Shown in pieces: positions 16,384 through 25,010 of a stretch of 64,000 bases of DNA (the stretch's first letter is position 1; every line of letters starts with the position of its first letter). The position numbers were made by a program, and so were the translations under genes. Under the pieces are notes generated by a model. That model saw only the letters and a list, made by a program, of their open reading frames with translations, was not told the DNA's origin and did not search any database. The DNA is from Agrobacterium tumefaciens. Lineage in GTDB: Bacteria > Pseudomonadota > Alphaproteobacteria > Rhizobiales > Rhizobiaceae. The stretch spans positions 1,984,001 through 2,048,000 of the forward strand of contig NZ_CP115841.1 of assembly GCF_013318015.2 (NCBI RefSeq). Direction: 5' to 3'.

Positions 16384-19300
16384 ATGGCCGCACGGCAACG
16401 CATCATCCCCGTCAGGCGCGAATATAACCGCTGGGTCGCCAACCAGACGCTGGAAGATTATGCGCTGCGCTTCACCGCCAAAAGCGCCCGGCAATTTTCG
16501 TCCAACCGCATCTCCCACACCGCCATCGGCGCTATTTCCTTTCTGGCGCTGGAAGCGATCGGCGGCGCGATCACGCTGTCATACGGCACCACCAACGCCT
16601 TTTACGCCATCATCGTCGCGGCCATTGCCATGCTTGCCGTCGGCCTGCCGATCAGCCGTTACGCCATCCGTCACGGCGTCGATATCGATCTCCTGACACG
16701 CGGCGCGAGCTTCGGTTACATCGGCTCCACCATCACCTCGCTGATCTACGCCGCCTTCACCTTCATGCTCTTCGCCATCGAGGCGTCGATCATGTCCGGC
16801 GCGCTGGAGCTGGCGCTCGGCATTCCGCTGTGGATCGGCTACATCATCTCCGCCGTCATGGTCATTCCGCTCGTCACCCACGGCGTGCGCCTCATCAGCC
16901 GTTTCCAGATCATCACCCAGCCCTTCTGGATCGTGCTGAACGTATTGCCCTTCATCTTCATCGCTTTGATGGACTGGGAAAAATACGACCTGTGGCGGGC
17001 GTTTTCCGGCATTCATCACGCCTCCGGTCCGCCGGGCACCGTGGCCCATTTCAATCTGGTGGAATTCGGCGCGGCGTCTGCCGTCATCCTCGCGCTGATG
17101 TCGCAGATCGGCGAACAGGTGGATTTCCTGCGCTTCCTGCCCGCTGAGGGCCAGAGCCGCCTGCGCCATCGCATCGCGGTCTTTCTGGCCGGTGCTGGCT
17201 GGGTCGTCGTGGGCGTGCCGAAGCTGCTGGCCGGTTCCTTCCTCGTGGTCTTGACCTTCAGTTCCGGCGTCTCGGTGGACCGCGCCGCCGATCCGGCCCA
17301 GATGTACCTGACCGCCTTCGGCTACATGATCCCCAACCATACGGCGGCCATGCTGCTGATGGTCGCCTTCGTGGTGGTCTCGCAGCTGAAGATCAACGTC
17401 ATGAACGCCTATGCGGGCTCGCTCGCCTGGTCCAACTTCTTTTCCCGCCTCACCCACAGCCATCCCGGCCGCGTGGTCTGGCTGGTCTTCAACGTGGTGA
17501 TCGCGCTGCTGTTGATGGAACTCGGCATCTATCGCCTGCTGGAAGAAACGCTCGGCATTTTTTCCATCGTCGCCATGGCCTGGCTCTGCACCATCTCGGC
17601 CGACCTGTTCATCAACAAGCCGCTCGGCCTTGCCCCACCGGGCATCGAGTTCAAGCGCGCCCATCTCTACGATATCAATCCCGTCGGCGTCGGCTCCATG
17701 GCGCTTTCGGCCACCATTGCGCTGATGGCGCATTTCGGCACCTTCGGCGCACTCGCTGCCTCGCTTGCGCCCTATCTCACCCTCATCGTCGCCTTCATCG
17801 CCTCGCCGCTGATCGCCTGGGGCACGAAGGGCAAATTCTATCTGGCCCGCAAGCCGCGCCAGAAATGGCGCGAGCTGAGCGCCATCACCTGCTCCATCTG
17901 CGAACACCCGTTCGAGCCGGAAGACATGGCATGGTGTCCGGCCTATGCGGCGCCGATCTGTTCGCTCTGCTGCTCGCTGGACAGCCGCTGCCATGACATG
18001 TGCAAGCCGAAGGCCAAGCTCAACTATCAGGTAGCGACGGTCGCAAAATCTTTCCTGCCCCACCAACTGGTGGCAAAACTCGCCACACGGCTCGGACGTT
18101 ATGGCATGGCGGCGGCCATCGCCGTCACCGCCATTGGCGGCATATTGGCGCTCATCGCCCATCAGGTCGGCACCGCCTCGCCGGCAACGGCTGACGTGGT
18201 CAACCGCACCATCCTCATCGTGTTTTTCGTCTTTGCCGTCATTGCCGGCATCGTCTGCTGGTTTCTGGTTCTTGCCCATGACAGCCGGGTGGTCGCGGAA
18301 GAGGAATCCTCACGCCAGAACACGCTGCTGTTGAAGGAAATCGCCGCCCACAAGAAGACCGACGCCGCCCTTCAGGACGCCAAGGAAACGGCTGAGGCCG
18401 CCAACCGCGCCAAGAGCCGCTACGTGGTCGGCCTCAGCCACGAATTGCGCACGCCGCTCAACGCTGTTTTAGGCTACGCCCAGATCCTCGAACGCGATGA
18501 GTCCATTCCCGCGCCGCGGCAATCGGCAATCAAGGTCATTCGCCGTTCCGCCGACCATCTCTCCGGCCTGATCGACGGGCTTCTGGATATTTCCAAGATA
18601 GAGGCTGGCCGCCTGCAGGTCTATTCCAACGAGATCAATATTCAGGATTTCCTCGACCAGATCGTCGATATGTTCCGCCCGCAGGCGCAGGCCAAGGGTC
18701 TGGAATTCCGGCATGAACGCGCCCATTCCCTGCCGCAATATGTCCGCACGGATGAAAAGCGTCTGCGCCAGATCCTCGTCAACCTGCTCTCCAACGCCAT
18801 CAAGTTCACCGACGAGGGCAGCGTCACCTTCGATGTCGCCTATCGCAGCCAGGTGGCGAGCTTCACGGTGTCGGATACCGGGCGCGGCATTGCCGAAAAA
18901 GACCTCGCCCGCATCTACGAGCCTTTCCAGCGCGGCGAGGCCGAAAGCGTGCGCCCCATGCCGGGCCTTGGCCTCGGCCTCACCATCACGAGGCTTCTGA
19001 CCAACACGCTGGGCGGCGAGATTTCCGTCTCCAGCGAAAAGGACAACGGCTCCACCTTCCGCGTCCGTCTCATGCTGTCGGCCGTGCACCGGCCAAGTAC
19101 CGCCCCTGCGCCGGAAAAAACCATTCGCTCCTATTCCGGCCCACGCCGCACCATCGTGGTGGTTGATGATAACGAGGATCACCGCGAGCTGATGCGGCAG
19201 GTGCTTTCGCCGCTCGATTTCGTGGTGCTGACCGCCCAGAGCGGACCGGAATGCCTGACACTCATCGAAGGCGTGCAGCCCGACCTCTTTCTCATCGATA

Positions 19301-19779
19301 TCTCCATGCCCGGCATGTCCGGCTGGCAGCTTGTGACAAAGTTGCGTGAAGCAGGCCAGACGGCTCCGCTCATCATGCTCTCGGCCAATATCGGTGACGG
19401 CACCGTAGCGGGTGCCGGAGAAGACAATCACAACGACGCCATCGCCAAGCCGGTCGATATCCGCCACCTGTGCGACAGGCTTGCGGTGCATCTCGGCCTG
19501 AAATGGATTTACGATACCGACCTTCCCCCGGCACCCATCCCCCAGCCGCCGGCGCAGATCGTTCATCCCGGCGCAATTCATATCAAGGATTTGCAGAGGC
19601 TCGGCGAAATAGGCTACATACGCGGCATAGAGGCAAAACTCGCAGATCTCGCCCGCAACACCAACAACCTGCCCTTCACGCAAGAGCTTGGCACCTATGT
19701 GCAGGCCTTCGATCTGGCCGGTTACGCCCATTTTCTAAAGCGGTTTGAAGAGAGCGACAGGGGAGACGGCAAGGCATGA
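16384..19779 (+). CDS. Hybrid histidine kinase with NCS1 permease-like sensor domain and cysteine cluster
   Basis: An 1131-residue membrane protein in four parts. Residues ~35-490 form about twelve hydrophobic segments resembling NCS1 nucleobase:cation symporters (NRWVANQTLEDYALRFT, FGYIGSTITSLIYAAFTFM, VVSQLKINVMNAYAGSLAWSN). Residues ~503-540 hold eight cysteines (CSIC...WC...CSLCC...CHDMC), probably a metal site. Two more membrane helices (~565-622) and a coiled coil follow. Then come HisKA (SHELRTPLN, His686), HATPase (NLLSNAIKF, DTGRGIA, GLGLGLT) and a receiver (DISMPGMSG, Asp972), ending in a helical Hpt-like tail. It probably senses or transports a nitrogenous solute and phosphorylates the overlapping regulator. 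I start it at 16384; 16315 would lie inside the SDR gene. Confidence 0.88.
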   Translation: MAARQRIIPVRREYNRWVANQTLEDYALRFTAKSARQFSSNRISHTAIGAISFLALEAIGGAITLSYGTTNAFYAIIVAAIAMLAVGLPISRYAIRHGVDIDLLTRGASFGYIGSTITSLIYAAFTFMLFAIEASIMSGALELALGIPLWIGYIISAVMVIPLVTHGVRLISRFQIITQPFWIVLNVLPFIFIALMDWEKYDLWRAFSGIHHASGPPGTVAHFNLVEFGAASAVILALMSQIGEQVDFLRFLPAEGQSRLRHRIAVFLAGAGWVVVGVPKLLAGSFLVVLTFSSGVSVDRAADPAQMYLTAFGYMIPNHTAAMLLMVAFVVVSQLKINVMNAYAGSLAWSNFFSRLTHSHPGRVVWLVFNVVIALLLMELGIYRLLEETLGIFSIVAMAWLCTISADLFINKPLGLAPPGIEFKRAHLYDINPVGVGSMALSATIALMAHFGTFGALAASLAPYLTLIVAFIASPLIAWGTKGKFYLARKPRQKWRELSAITCSICEHPFEPEDMAWCPAYAAPICSLCCSLDSRCHDMCKPKAKLNYQVATVAKSFLPHQLVAKLATRLGRYGMAAAIAVTAIGGILALIAHQVGTASPATADVVNRTILIVFFVFAVIAGIVCWFLVLAHDSRVVAEEESSRQNTLLLKEIAAHKKTDAALQDAKETAEAANRAKSRYVVGLSHELRTPLNAVLGYAQILERDESIPAPRQSAIKVIRRSADHLSGLIDGLLDISKIEAGRLQVYSNEINIQDFLDQIVDMFRPQAQAKGLEFRHERAHSLPQYVRTDEKRLRQILVNLLSNAIKFTDEGSVTFDVAYRSQVASFTVSDTGRGIAEKDLARIYEPFQRGEAESVRPMPGLGLGLTITRLLTNTLGGEISVSSEKDNGSTFRVRLMLSAVHRPSTAPAPEKTIRSYSGPRRTIVVVDDNEDHRELMRQVLSPLDFVVLTAQSGPECLTLIEGVQPDLFLIDISMPGMSGWQLVTKLREAGQTAPLIMLSANIGDGTVAGAGEDNHNDAIAKPVDIRHLCDRLAVHLGLKWIYDTDLPPAPIPQPPAQIVHPGAIHIKDLQRLGEIGYIRGIEAKLADLARNTNNLPFTQELGTYVQAFDLAGYAHFLKRFEESDRGDGKA

Positions 19780-20705
19780 GCGGGCAAGGCGCAGCACTGC
19801 CGAGAGACATTGTATTGCTGGTGGATGACAGCCCGGAAGCGCTGGGGTTCCTCACCGATGCGCTGGAACAGTCAGGCTTTTCGGCGCTGATCGCCACATC
19901 CGGTCAGGCCGCGCTCAACATTGCCGAACGCATCACGCCCGATATCATCCTGCTCGATGCGGTCATGCCGGCCATGGACGGTTTCGAAACCTGCCGCCGC
20001 CTGAAGGCCAACGCCGCCGTGGCCCAGGTGCCTGTCATCTTCATGACCGGGCTGACGGAGACCGAACATGTGGTGCGGGCGCTCGAATCCGGCGGTGTCG
20101 ACTATCTGACCAAGCCGATCAACATCGATGAGCTGCGCGCCCGTATCCGTGTGCATCTCTCCAATGCCCGCTCGGCGCAGAGCGCCCGCGTGGCGCTTGA
20201 TGCCGCCGGACGCCACCTGCTTGCCGTGCGCGCCAACGGCGCGATCCACTGGTCCACACCACAGGCAACCCGGCTGGTCAACGCCGCCACCGGCCGTGAT
20301 GATGGGCTGGAGATTGTCGTTGCACATATTTCCGGCTGGCTGGCCGACAGGACAACGGTGGATTCCGCCCGCGATGCACCGCTGACGATCACCGAGGCCG
20401 GGCGGCCCGCTTTGCAGCTCTCCTTCCTCGGCGCAATGGGACCGGACGAATATCTCTTCCGTCTGACAGCCGCCAACGAGAAATCCGACGACCACCTGCT
20501 GAAGGACCACTTTGCCCTGACAACGCGCGAATCGGAAGTTCTGCTCTGGATTGCCAAAGGCAAATCCAACCGCGATATCGGCGATATTCTCGGCCTTTCC
20601 GCCAGAACCGTAAACAAACATCTGGAACAGATCTACGTCAAACTCGGTGTCGAAAACCGCGCCTCCGCCGCCGTCAAGGCCGCGCATATTTTGCATCAGG
20701 GGTGA
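19776..20705 (+). CDS. LuxR/FixJ-type response regulator, partner of the permease-like kinase
   Basis: A 309-residue cytoplasmic transcription regulator. The receiver (residues ~10-130) has VDDSPE, phospho-acceptor Asp61 in LLDAVMPAMDG, T/S in MTGLTE and the conserved lysine in LTKPIN. A linker of about 110 residues carries no motif I recognise. The C-terminal LuxR HTH reads LTTRESEVLLWIAKGKSNRDIG...SARTVNKHLEQIYVKLGVENR. Its ATG overlaps the kinase stop by four bases (ATGA), so the two are translationally coupled and very probably a cognate pair. Targets unknown; the adjacent SDR gene is an obvious candidate. Confidence 0.92.
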   Translation: MSGQGAALPRDIVLLVDDSPEALGFLTDALEQSGFSALIATSGQAALNIAERITPDIILLDAVMPAMDGFETCRRLKANAAVAQVPVIFMTGLTETEHVVRALESGGVDYLTKPINIDELRARIRVHLSNARSAQSARVALDAAGRHLLAVRANGAIHWSTPQATRLVNAATGRDDGLEIVVAHISGWLADRTTVDSARDAPLTITEAGRPALQLSFLGAMGPDEYLFRLTAANEKSDDHLLKDHFALTTRESEVLLWIAKGKSNRDIGDILGLSARTVNKHLEQIYVKLGVENRASAAVKAAHILHQG

Positions 20706-20898
20706 CGGCTGCATCTGATGTGACACGGTTGGAAAAACATATATTTTCCGCTTAAGCGTAGAGCATCGACTTATTCGCCGAGCGAGTGCAGCGTATTTCT
20801 TCTCCCCTCGAGGAAAGAAACAAGCGGCAACGCCGCAATCCAAGTCCCCAAAAACCATCACCTTCCATCCAACCCAAACCCCGCGCGGGGAGGTTCCC

Positions 20899-21435
20899 AT
20901 GCACCATTTCATTATTCTTTCCGGCTGCTCCGGCGGCGGTAAATCAACCCTGCTTGCCGAGCTTGCTCACCGTGGTTTCGCGACCGTCGAGGAACCGGGG
21001 CGGCGCATCGTGATTGAGGAAACGAGAAATAACGGCACCGCCCTCCCCTGGATCGACCTGGAAGCCTTTGCCCGCCGGGCGATCGCCATGGCGCTGGAGG
21101 ACCGGCAAAAGGCGCCAGCGGAAGGCTTCGTCTTCTTCGACCGCGGCCTGATCGACGCCGCCTCAGCACTTCATCATATTAGCGGCGATGGATTCATCGA
21201 AACGCTGCGGCGCACGAACCGCTACAACCCGCTGGTCTTCCTCACCCCGCCCTGGCCGGAGATCTACCGAGGCGACAGCGAGCGCAAGCACGGTTTCGAG
21301 GTGGCAGTGGAGGAATATCAACGCCTGATGCACGACTATGCCCGTCTGGATTATGAGACGATTGTGCTGCCGAAAGCACCCGTCACGGAACGTGCCGATA
21401 TTGTGCTGGAGAGGCTGGCGGCTGAAGCTGGCTGA
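20899..21435 (+). CDS. Small P-loop ATPase (AAA_28 type)
   Basis: A 178-residue protein with Walker A GCSGGGKST at residues 9-17 and a Walker B-like FVFFDRGLIDAA around residue 76. The fold and EEPGRRIVIEE and RYNPLVFLTPPWPEIY segments resemble AAA_28 or nucleoside-kinase-like ATPases. It is annotated in rhizobia simply as ATP-binding protein; substrate unknown. GGGGAGG precedes the ATG. It is separated from the response regulator by 193 bases without clear signals. Confidence 0.75.
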   Translation: MHHFIILSGCSGGGKSTLLAELAHRGFATVEEPGRRIVIEETRNNGTALPWIDLEAFARRAIAMALEDRQKAPAEGFVFFDRGLIDAASALHHISGDGFIETLRRTNRYNPLVFLTPPWPEIYRGDSERKHGFEVAVEEYQRLMHDYARLDYETIVLPKAPVTERADIVLERLAAEAG

Positions 21436-21481
21436 AGGCGCGATCGGAGCCAAGTGTTTCGAGCCTTTCCCATCACCGTCA

Positions 21482-21502
21482 TTCCGTCTTTGAGACGGAA
21501 TC
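21482..21502. repeat. Inverted repeat ATTCCGTCT/AGACGGAAT
   Basis: A 9-bp perfect stem with a three-base loop, between the ATPase gene and livJ, which converge here. No T-run follows; it looks like a small intergenic palindrome related to the GTCAT-type repeats elsewhere. Confidence 0.5.
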
Positions 21503-21590
21503 CGTCTGACGTGCGGCTCGGAAAGTGTTTTAGCCCAAGGACTTGGGCTGGCTGGGTGCTGACGCCGAAAATGCCCCGCACCAGAAAGCA

Positions 21591-21614
21591 GAAAGCCCGG
21601 TCTTGCGACCGGGC
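21591..21614 (-). terminator. Terminator of livJ
   Basis: On the minus strand GCCCGGTC-GCAA-GACCGGGC is followed by TTTC, starting 25 bases after the livJ stop. Stem 21595-21614. Confidence 0.85.
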
Positions 21615-21638
21615 CTCCATATTGCAGTCCAGTAAGAC

Positions 21639-22757
21639 TTACGTCCCCTGCTGGATGTAGGTGAACTTGCCGTCCGGGCCCTTCTTCCACTCGTACATGA
21701 CGTAACCGGGAAGCTTCGGGTCGCCCTTCTCGTCGAAGGAGATATCGCCGAGTGCGGTCGGGAAGGTGCCCTTCTTCAGAGCTTCAGCAACCTTTTCCGG
21801 CTCAACGGAACCGGCAGCCTTGGCAGCACCGGCAATCGCCTGCAGGGCGGCGTAGGAGTAGAGCGTGTAGGCTTCCGGGTTGAAGCCGGCGGCCTTGAAC
21901 TTCTCTACCAGTTCCTTGTTTTCAGGACGCAGCGTCGGATCGGGACCGAAGGTGTTCAGCGTACCTTCGACGGCGTCGCCGGCGATGGAAGCAAGTTCGT
22001 TCGAGACGATACCGTCGCCCGAGATGAGCTTCGCCTTCAGACCCTGGTCAGCCGACTGGCGGATGATCAGACCGGCCTCGGTGTGCAGGCCACCCCAGTA
22101 GATAACGGAAACGCCGGCTTCCTTCATCTTGGAGATCAGTGCGGAGAAGTCCTTGTCGCCGACATTCACGCCTTCATACATGGCTTCCGTCAGGCCGGCC
22201 GCATTGGCTGCCTTCTTGGTTTCGTCGGCAAGGCCCTGACCATAGGGGGTCTTGTCGTGAATGATGGCGATCTTGGCGTCCTTGTAGTGGTCGGCCAGAT
22301 ACTTGCCGGCAATGCCACCCTGCTGGTCGTCACGACCGCAGGTGCGGAAGGTGTTCCACAGGCCACGCTCGGTGAAAACAGGGTTGGTCGCAGCAGGCGT
22401 TACTTCGAGAATGCCGTTTTCGGCATAAACTTCGGAAGCCGGAATGGAAACGCCGGAGTTGAAGTGACCGACGACGAACTTCACGCCATCAGCAACGAAT
22501 TTGTTGGCAACCGAGATACCCTGCTTCGGGTCGGAAACGTCATCGCCGAGAACGATCTTGATCTGCTCGCCGTTGATGCCGCCTGCAGCATTGATATCCT
22601 TCGCAGCCTGTTCAGCACCCTTCTGAAGCTGAGCGCCAAATGCGGCGTTCGGGCCTGTCAGCGGGCCGCCGACAGCGATCACGATATCGGCCCAGGCCGA
22701 ACCGCTGAAGGCGACCATGGCGGTCAGCGCAACGGCGGAAAGAAGAGACTTCTTCAT
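21639..22757 (-). CDS. livJ: Branched-chain amino-acid ABC transporter substrate-binding protein
   Basis: A periplasmic binding protein of 372 residues (Leu/Ile/Val type) with a signal peptide cleaved near GSAWA-DI. The mature start [47 protein letters not shown] and [14 protein letters not shown] are typical LivJ/BraC stretches. The start at 22757 has GGGAG just upstream; the open frame extends 82 codons further without coding character. It is the last gene of the liv cluster, after the DUF6867 gene, and has its own 118-base upstream gap, so a separate promoter is possible. Confidence 0.95.
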   Translation of the reverse strand: MKKSLLSAVALTAMVAFSGSAWADIVIAVGGPLTGPNAAFGAQLQKGAEQAAKDINAAGGINGEQIKIVLGDDVSDPKQGISVANKFVADGVKFVVGHFNSGVSIPASEVYAENGILEVTPAATNPVFTERGLWNTFRTCGRDDQQGGIAGKYLADHYKDAKIAIIHDKTPYGQGLADETKKAANAAGLTEAMYEGVNVGDKDFSALISKMKEAGVSVIYWGGLHTEAGLIIRQSADQGLKAKLISGDGIVSNELASIAGDAVEGTLNTFGPDPTLRPENKELVEKFKAAGFNPEAYTLYSYAALQAIAGAAKAAGSVEPEKVAEALKKGTFPTALGDISFDEKGDPKLPGYVMYEWKKGPDGKFTYIQQGT

Positions 22758-22875
22758 TACTATACTCCCAGTTCCTTTGGATGGGTTGACTACCAGGACC
22801 TGTTCAGTACCCACCTTAACCGAACAGGAAACGTTCCACTCACGCGAGTATCGTGCAGCCGGAGGAATCCGGCTG

Positions 22876-23229
22876 TCAATCTTTCTTTTTATATGAAAAT
22901 GCCGACGTCCGATCGTAGAGCCAATAGTAGTTATTGACCATCTGGCTCGTCCTGCGCATGCGGAAACCGATGCTGGAAAAAGCCAGAAGAAGAACGACGT
23001 CAAACACGTAGTAGAAGCCGTTGATGAACGGCCCGTTGAAAAGCGCGAAATGCAGAAACCGCATCACGAGCCCCAAAGCCAGCGTATAGATCACCACACG
23101 CGGGAAATCGCCCCAGCCATCGGCGACGGATCTGCCCGTGCGCCACGCCGTCCAGAAACCAAGAAGAACAACCAGTGCGCGCAGAATATAACGCACGCCG
23201 CTATCGGTCTCGAATAAAAGGCCCTGCAT
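22876..23229 (-). CDS. DUF6867-type small membrane protein in the liv cluster
   Basis: A 117-residue protein with about three hydrophobic segments (residues ~14-28, ~45-65, ~72-90) and a basic C-terminus ending in KKKD. I recognise it as the small uncharacterised membrane protein found with liv genes in rhizobia (DUF6867). Whether it belongs to the transporter complex is unknown. It lies between livF and livJ on the same strand. Confidence 0.65.
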   Translation of the reverse strand: MQGLLFETDSGVRYILRALVVLLGFWTAWRTGRSVADGWGDFPRVVIYTLALGLVMRFLHFALFNGPFINGFYYVFDVVLLLAFSSIGFRMRRTSQMVNNYYWLYDRTSAFSYKKKD

Positions 23230-23400
23230 CTTCTTTCCCCATCAGCGCCGGGATGCAAATGTCCGGCCCTGCCTTGTTTGTCGTCCCGCCGTTTTTCCGG
23301 CAGGCATTTTATTGTTTGCCACCGGCCATTTCCCCTTCGAAAACGGCCGGCGGCGGTTCGTTATCTTGCGCCGCAAAATTTCCGGCGCAAGTAAAATCTT

Positions 23401-24129
23401 TCAGTGCCGGCCGCCTTCGAGATAGGCCGCGCGTACCTGCGGATCAGCCAGCAATTCCCTGCCCGAACCGCTCATCGTCACCTTGCCGTTGACCATCACA
23501 TAGGCGCGGTCGGAAAGCTTCAGTGCCGCAAAGGCGTTCTGCTCCACGAGGAAGACGGTCAGGCCCTCTTCCTGGTTGAGCTTCTTGATGGCCTCGAAGA
23601 TGCCCTTGACGATCAGCGGGGCAAGGCCAAGCGACGGTTCGTCGAGAAGCAGCAGTTTCGGCCGTGCCATCAGCGCGCGGCCGATGGAGAGCATCTGCTG
23701 CTCGCCGCCGGAAAGCGTGCCACCACGCTGGCTCTGACGTTCTTTCAGCCGCGGGAACATGACGAAAATCTTCTCGACGTCCTCTTTGAAATATTTGAGG
23801 TTGTCGAGATTGGCGCCCATCTGCAGGTTTTCCAGCACCGTCATGCGCGGGAAAATCCGGCGGCCCTCGGGTGACTGGGCAATACGCTTGCGGGCGATGA
23901 GGTGCGTCGGCAGGCGGGTAATGTCTTCGCCGTCGAACGTCACCTGGCCAGTGCGCGCCTGCGGGCTGCCGCAGATGGTCATCATCAGTGTCGATTTGCC
24001 GGCGCCGTTGGCGCCGATAAGGCTGACAATCTCGCCCTTGTTGACCTCGACATCGACACCGGCCAAGGCCCGGATGTTACCGTAGTAGGTTTCGACACCC
24101 TGTACTTTGAGAAGCGGTTCACCGGACAT
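23401..24129 (-). CDS. livF: Branched-chain amino-acid ABC transporter ATPase LivF
   Basis: A 242-residue ATPase of the HAAT transporter. Walker A GANGAGKST, signature LSGGEQQMLSIGRAL, Walker B LLLLDEPSLGLAPLIV and FLVEQNAFAALKLSDRAYV are standard LivF. Its ATG overlaps the livG stop by one base. Works with LivG on the LivHM channel. Confidence 0.96.
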   Translation of the reverse strand: MSGEPLLKVQGVETYYGNIRALAGVDVEVNKGEIVSLIGANGAGKSTLMMTICGSPQARTGQVTFDGEDITRLPTHLIARKRIAQSPEGRRIFPRMTVLENLQMGANLDNLKYFKEDVEKIFVMFPRLKERQSQRGGTLSGGEQQMLSIGRALMARPKLLLLDEPSLGLAPLIVKGIFEAIKKLNQEEGLTVFLVEQNAFAALKLSDRAYVMVNGKVTMSGSGRELLADPQVRAAYLEGGRH

Positions 24130-25010
24130 CAGGCCACTCCTCCGTCGAGTTCTTCCGCAATCACGTCTTCCACTTCATCATCCTCGACACCCAGATAGGC
24201 GGCGATGACCTTCGGGTCGTTCTTCACATGGTCCGGCGAACCGTCGGAAATCTTCTGGCCGTATTCGAGAACCACGACGTGATCGGAAATCTGCATCACC
24301 ACCGACATGTCGTGCTCGATCAGAAGCAGCGACGTGCCTTCGTCGCGGATACCGCGCAGCAGCGCATTGAGCGCCAGCGATTCCTTCGGGTTGAGACCGG
24401 CCGCCGGTTCATCGAGGCACAGAAGTTCTGGCCCCGTGCACATGGCGCGGGCGATTTCCAGGCGGCGCTGCGCGCCATAGGGCAGATCGCCGGCCGGGTC
24501 GTCGGCGCGGTCGGTCAGATCGGCCTTGTCCAGCCAGTATTTGGCCCTATCGATCGAACTGTTGACCGCCCTCTTGTAGGCGGGCAGGCCGAGAAGACCG
24601 AGAATGGTGTAGCCCGATGCCTTCATAAGCGCATTGTGCTGCGCCACCAGCAGGTTTTCCAGAACCGTCAGACCCGAAAACAGGCGGATGTTCTGGAAGG
24701 TACGCGCCACCTTCGCCTTCTTGGTGATCTCGAAATCCGGAAGGCGCTCCAGAAGATGCGCCTCGCCGTTTTGCTGACGCATGGTGATCATGCCCATCGT
24801 CGGCTTGTAGAAGCCGGTGATGCAGTTGAAAACCGTGGTCTTTCCAGCACCGTTCGGACCGATCAGCGCCGTGATCTCGCCGCGCTTCGCCTCGAAGGAG
24901 AAGTCATTGATGGCCATCAGGCCGCCAAACCGCATCGAGAGATGTTCGACCTTGAGGATCGTGTCGCCAGTTAGATTGGGTGTCATGTTTGTCGTTCCGG
25001 AAGCCATCAA
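24129..25010 (-). CDS. livG: Branched-chain amino-acid ABC transporter ATPase LivG
   Basis: A 293-residue ATPase, the longer of the two HAAT ATPases. Walker A GPNGAGKTT, an insertion with QNIRLFSGLTVLENLLVAQHN, a signature region PYGAQRRLEIARAM (LSxGQ replaced by LPYGAQ, normal for LivG) and Walker B LLCLDEPAAGLNPKES. The tail after about residue 270 is acidic (EDDEVEDVIAEELDG). It overlaps livM by four bases. MTPNLTG at 24986 is an alternative start. Confidence 0.96.
   Translation of the reverse strand: MMASGTTNMTPNLTGDTILKVEHLSMRFGGLMAINDFSFEAKRGEITALIGPNGAGKTTVFNCITGFYKPTMGMITMRQQNGEAHLLERLPDFEITKKAKVARTFQNIRLFSGLTVLENLLVAQHNALMKASGYTILGLLGLPAYKRAVNSSIDRAKYWLDKADLTDRADDPAGDLPYGAQRRLEIARAMCTGPELLCLDEPAAGLNPKESLALNALLRGIRDEGTSLLLIEHDMSVVMQISDHVVVLEYGQKISDGSPDHVKNDPKVIAAYLGVEDDEVEDVIAEELDGGVA

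Noticed and set aside
16579..18279. 566-codon minus-strand open frame over the permease-like kinase
   Set aside because: Antisense of hydrophobic codons gives an unnatural Asp/His/Gly-rich product. The plus-strand gene has clear domains.
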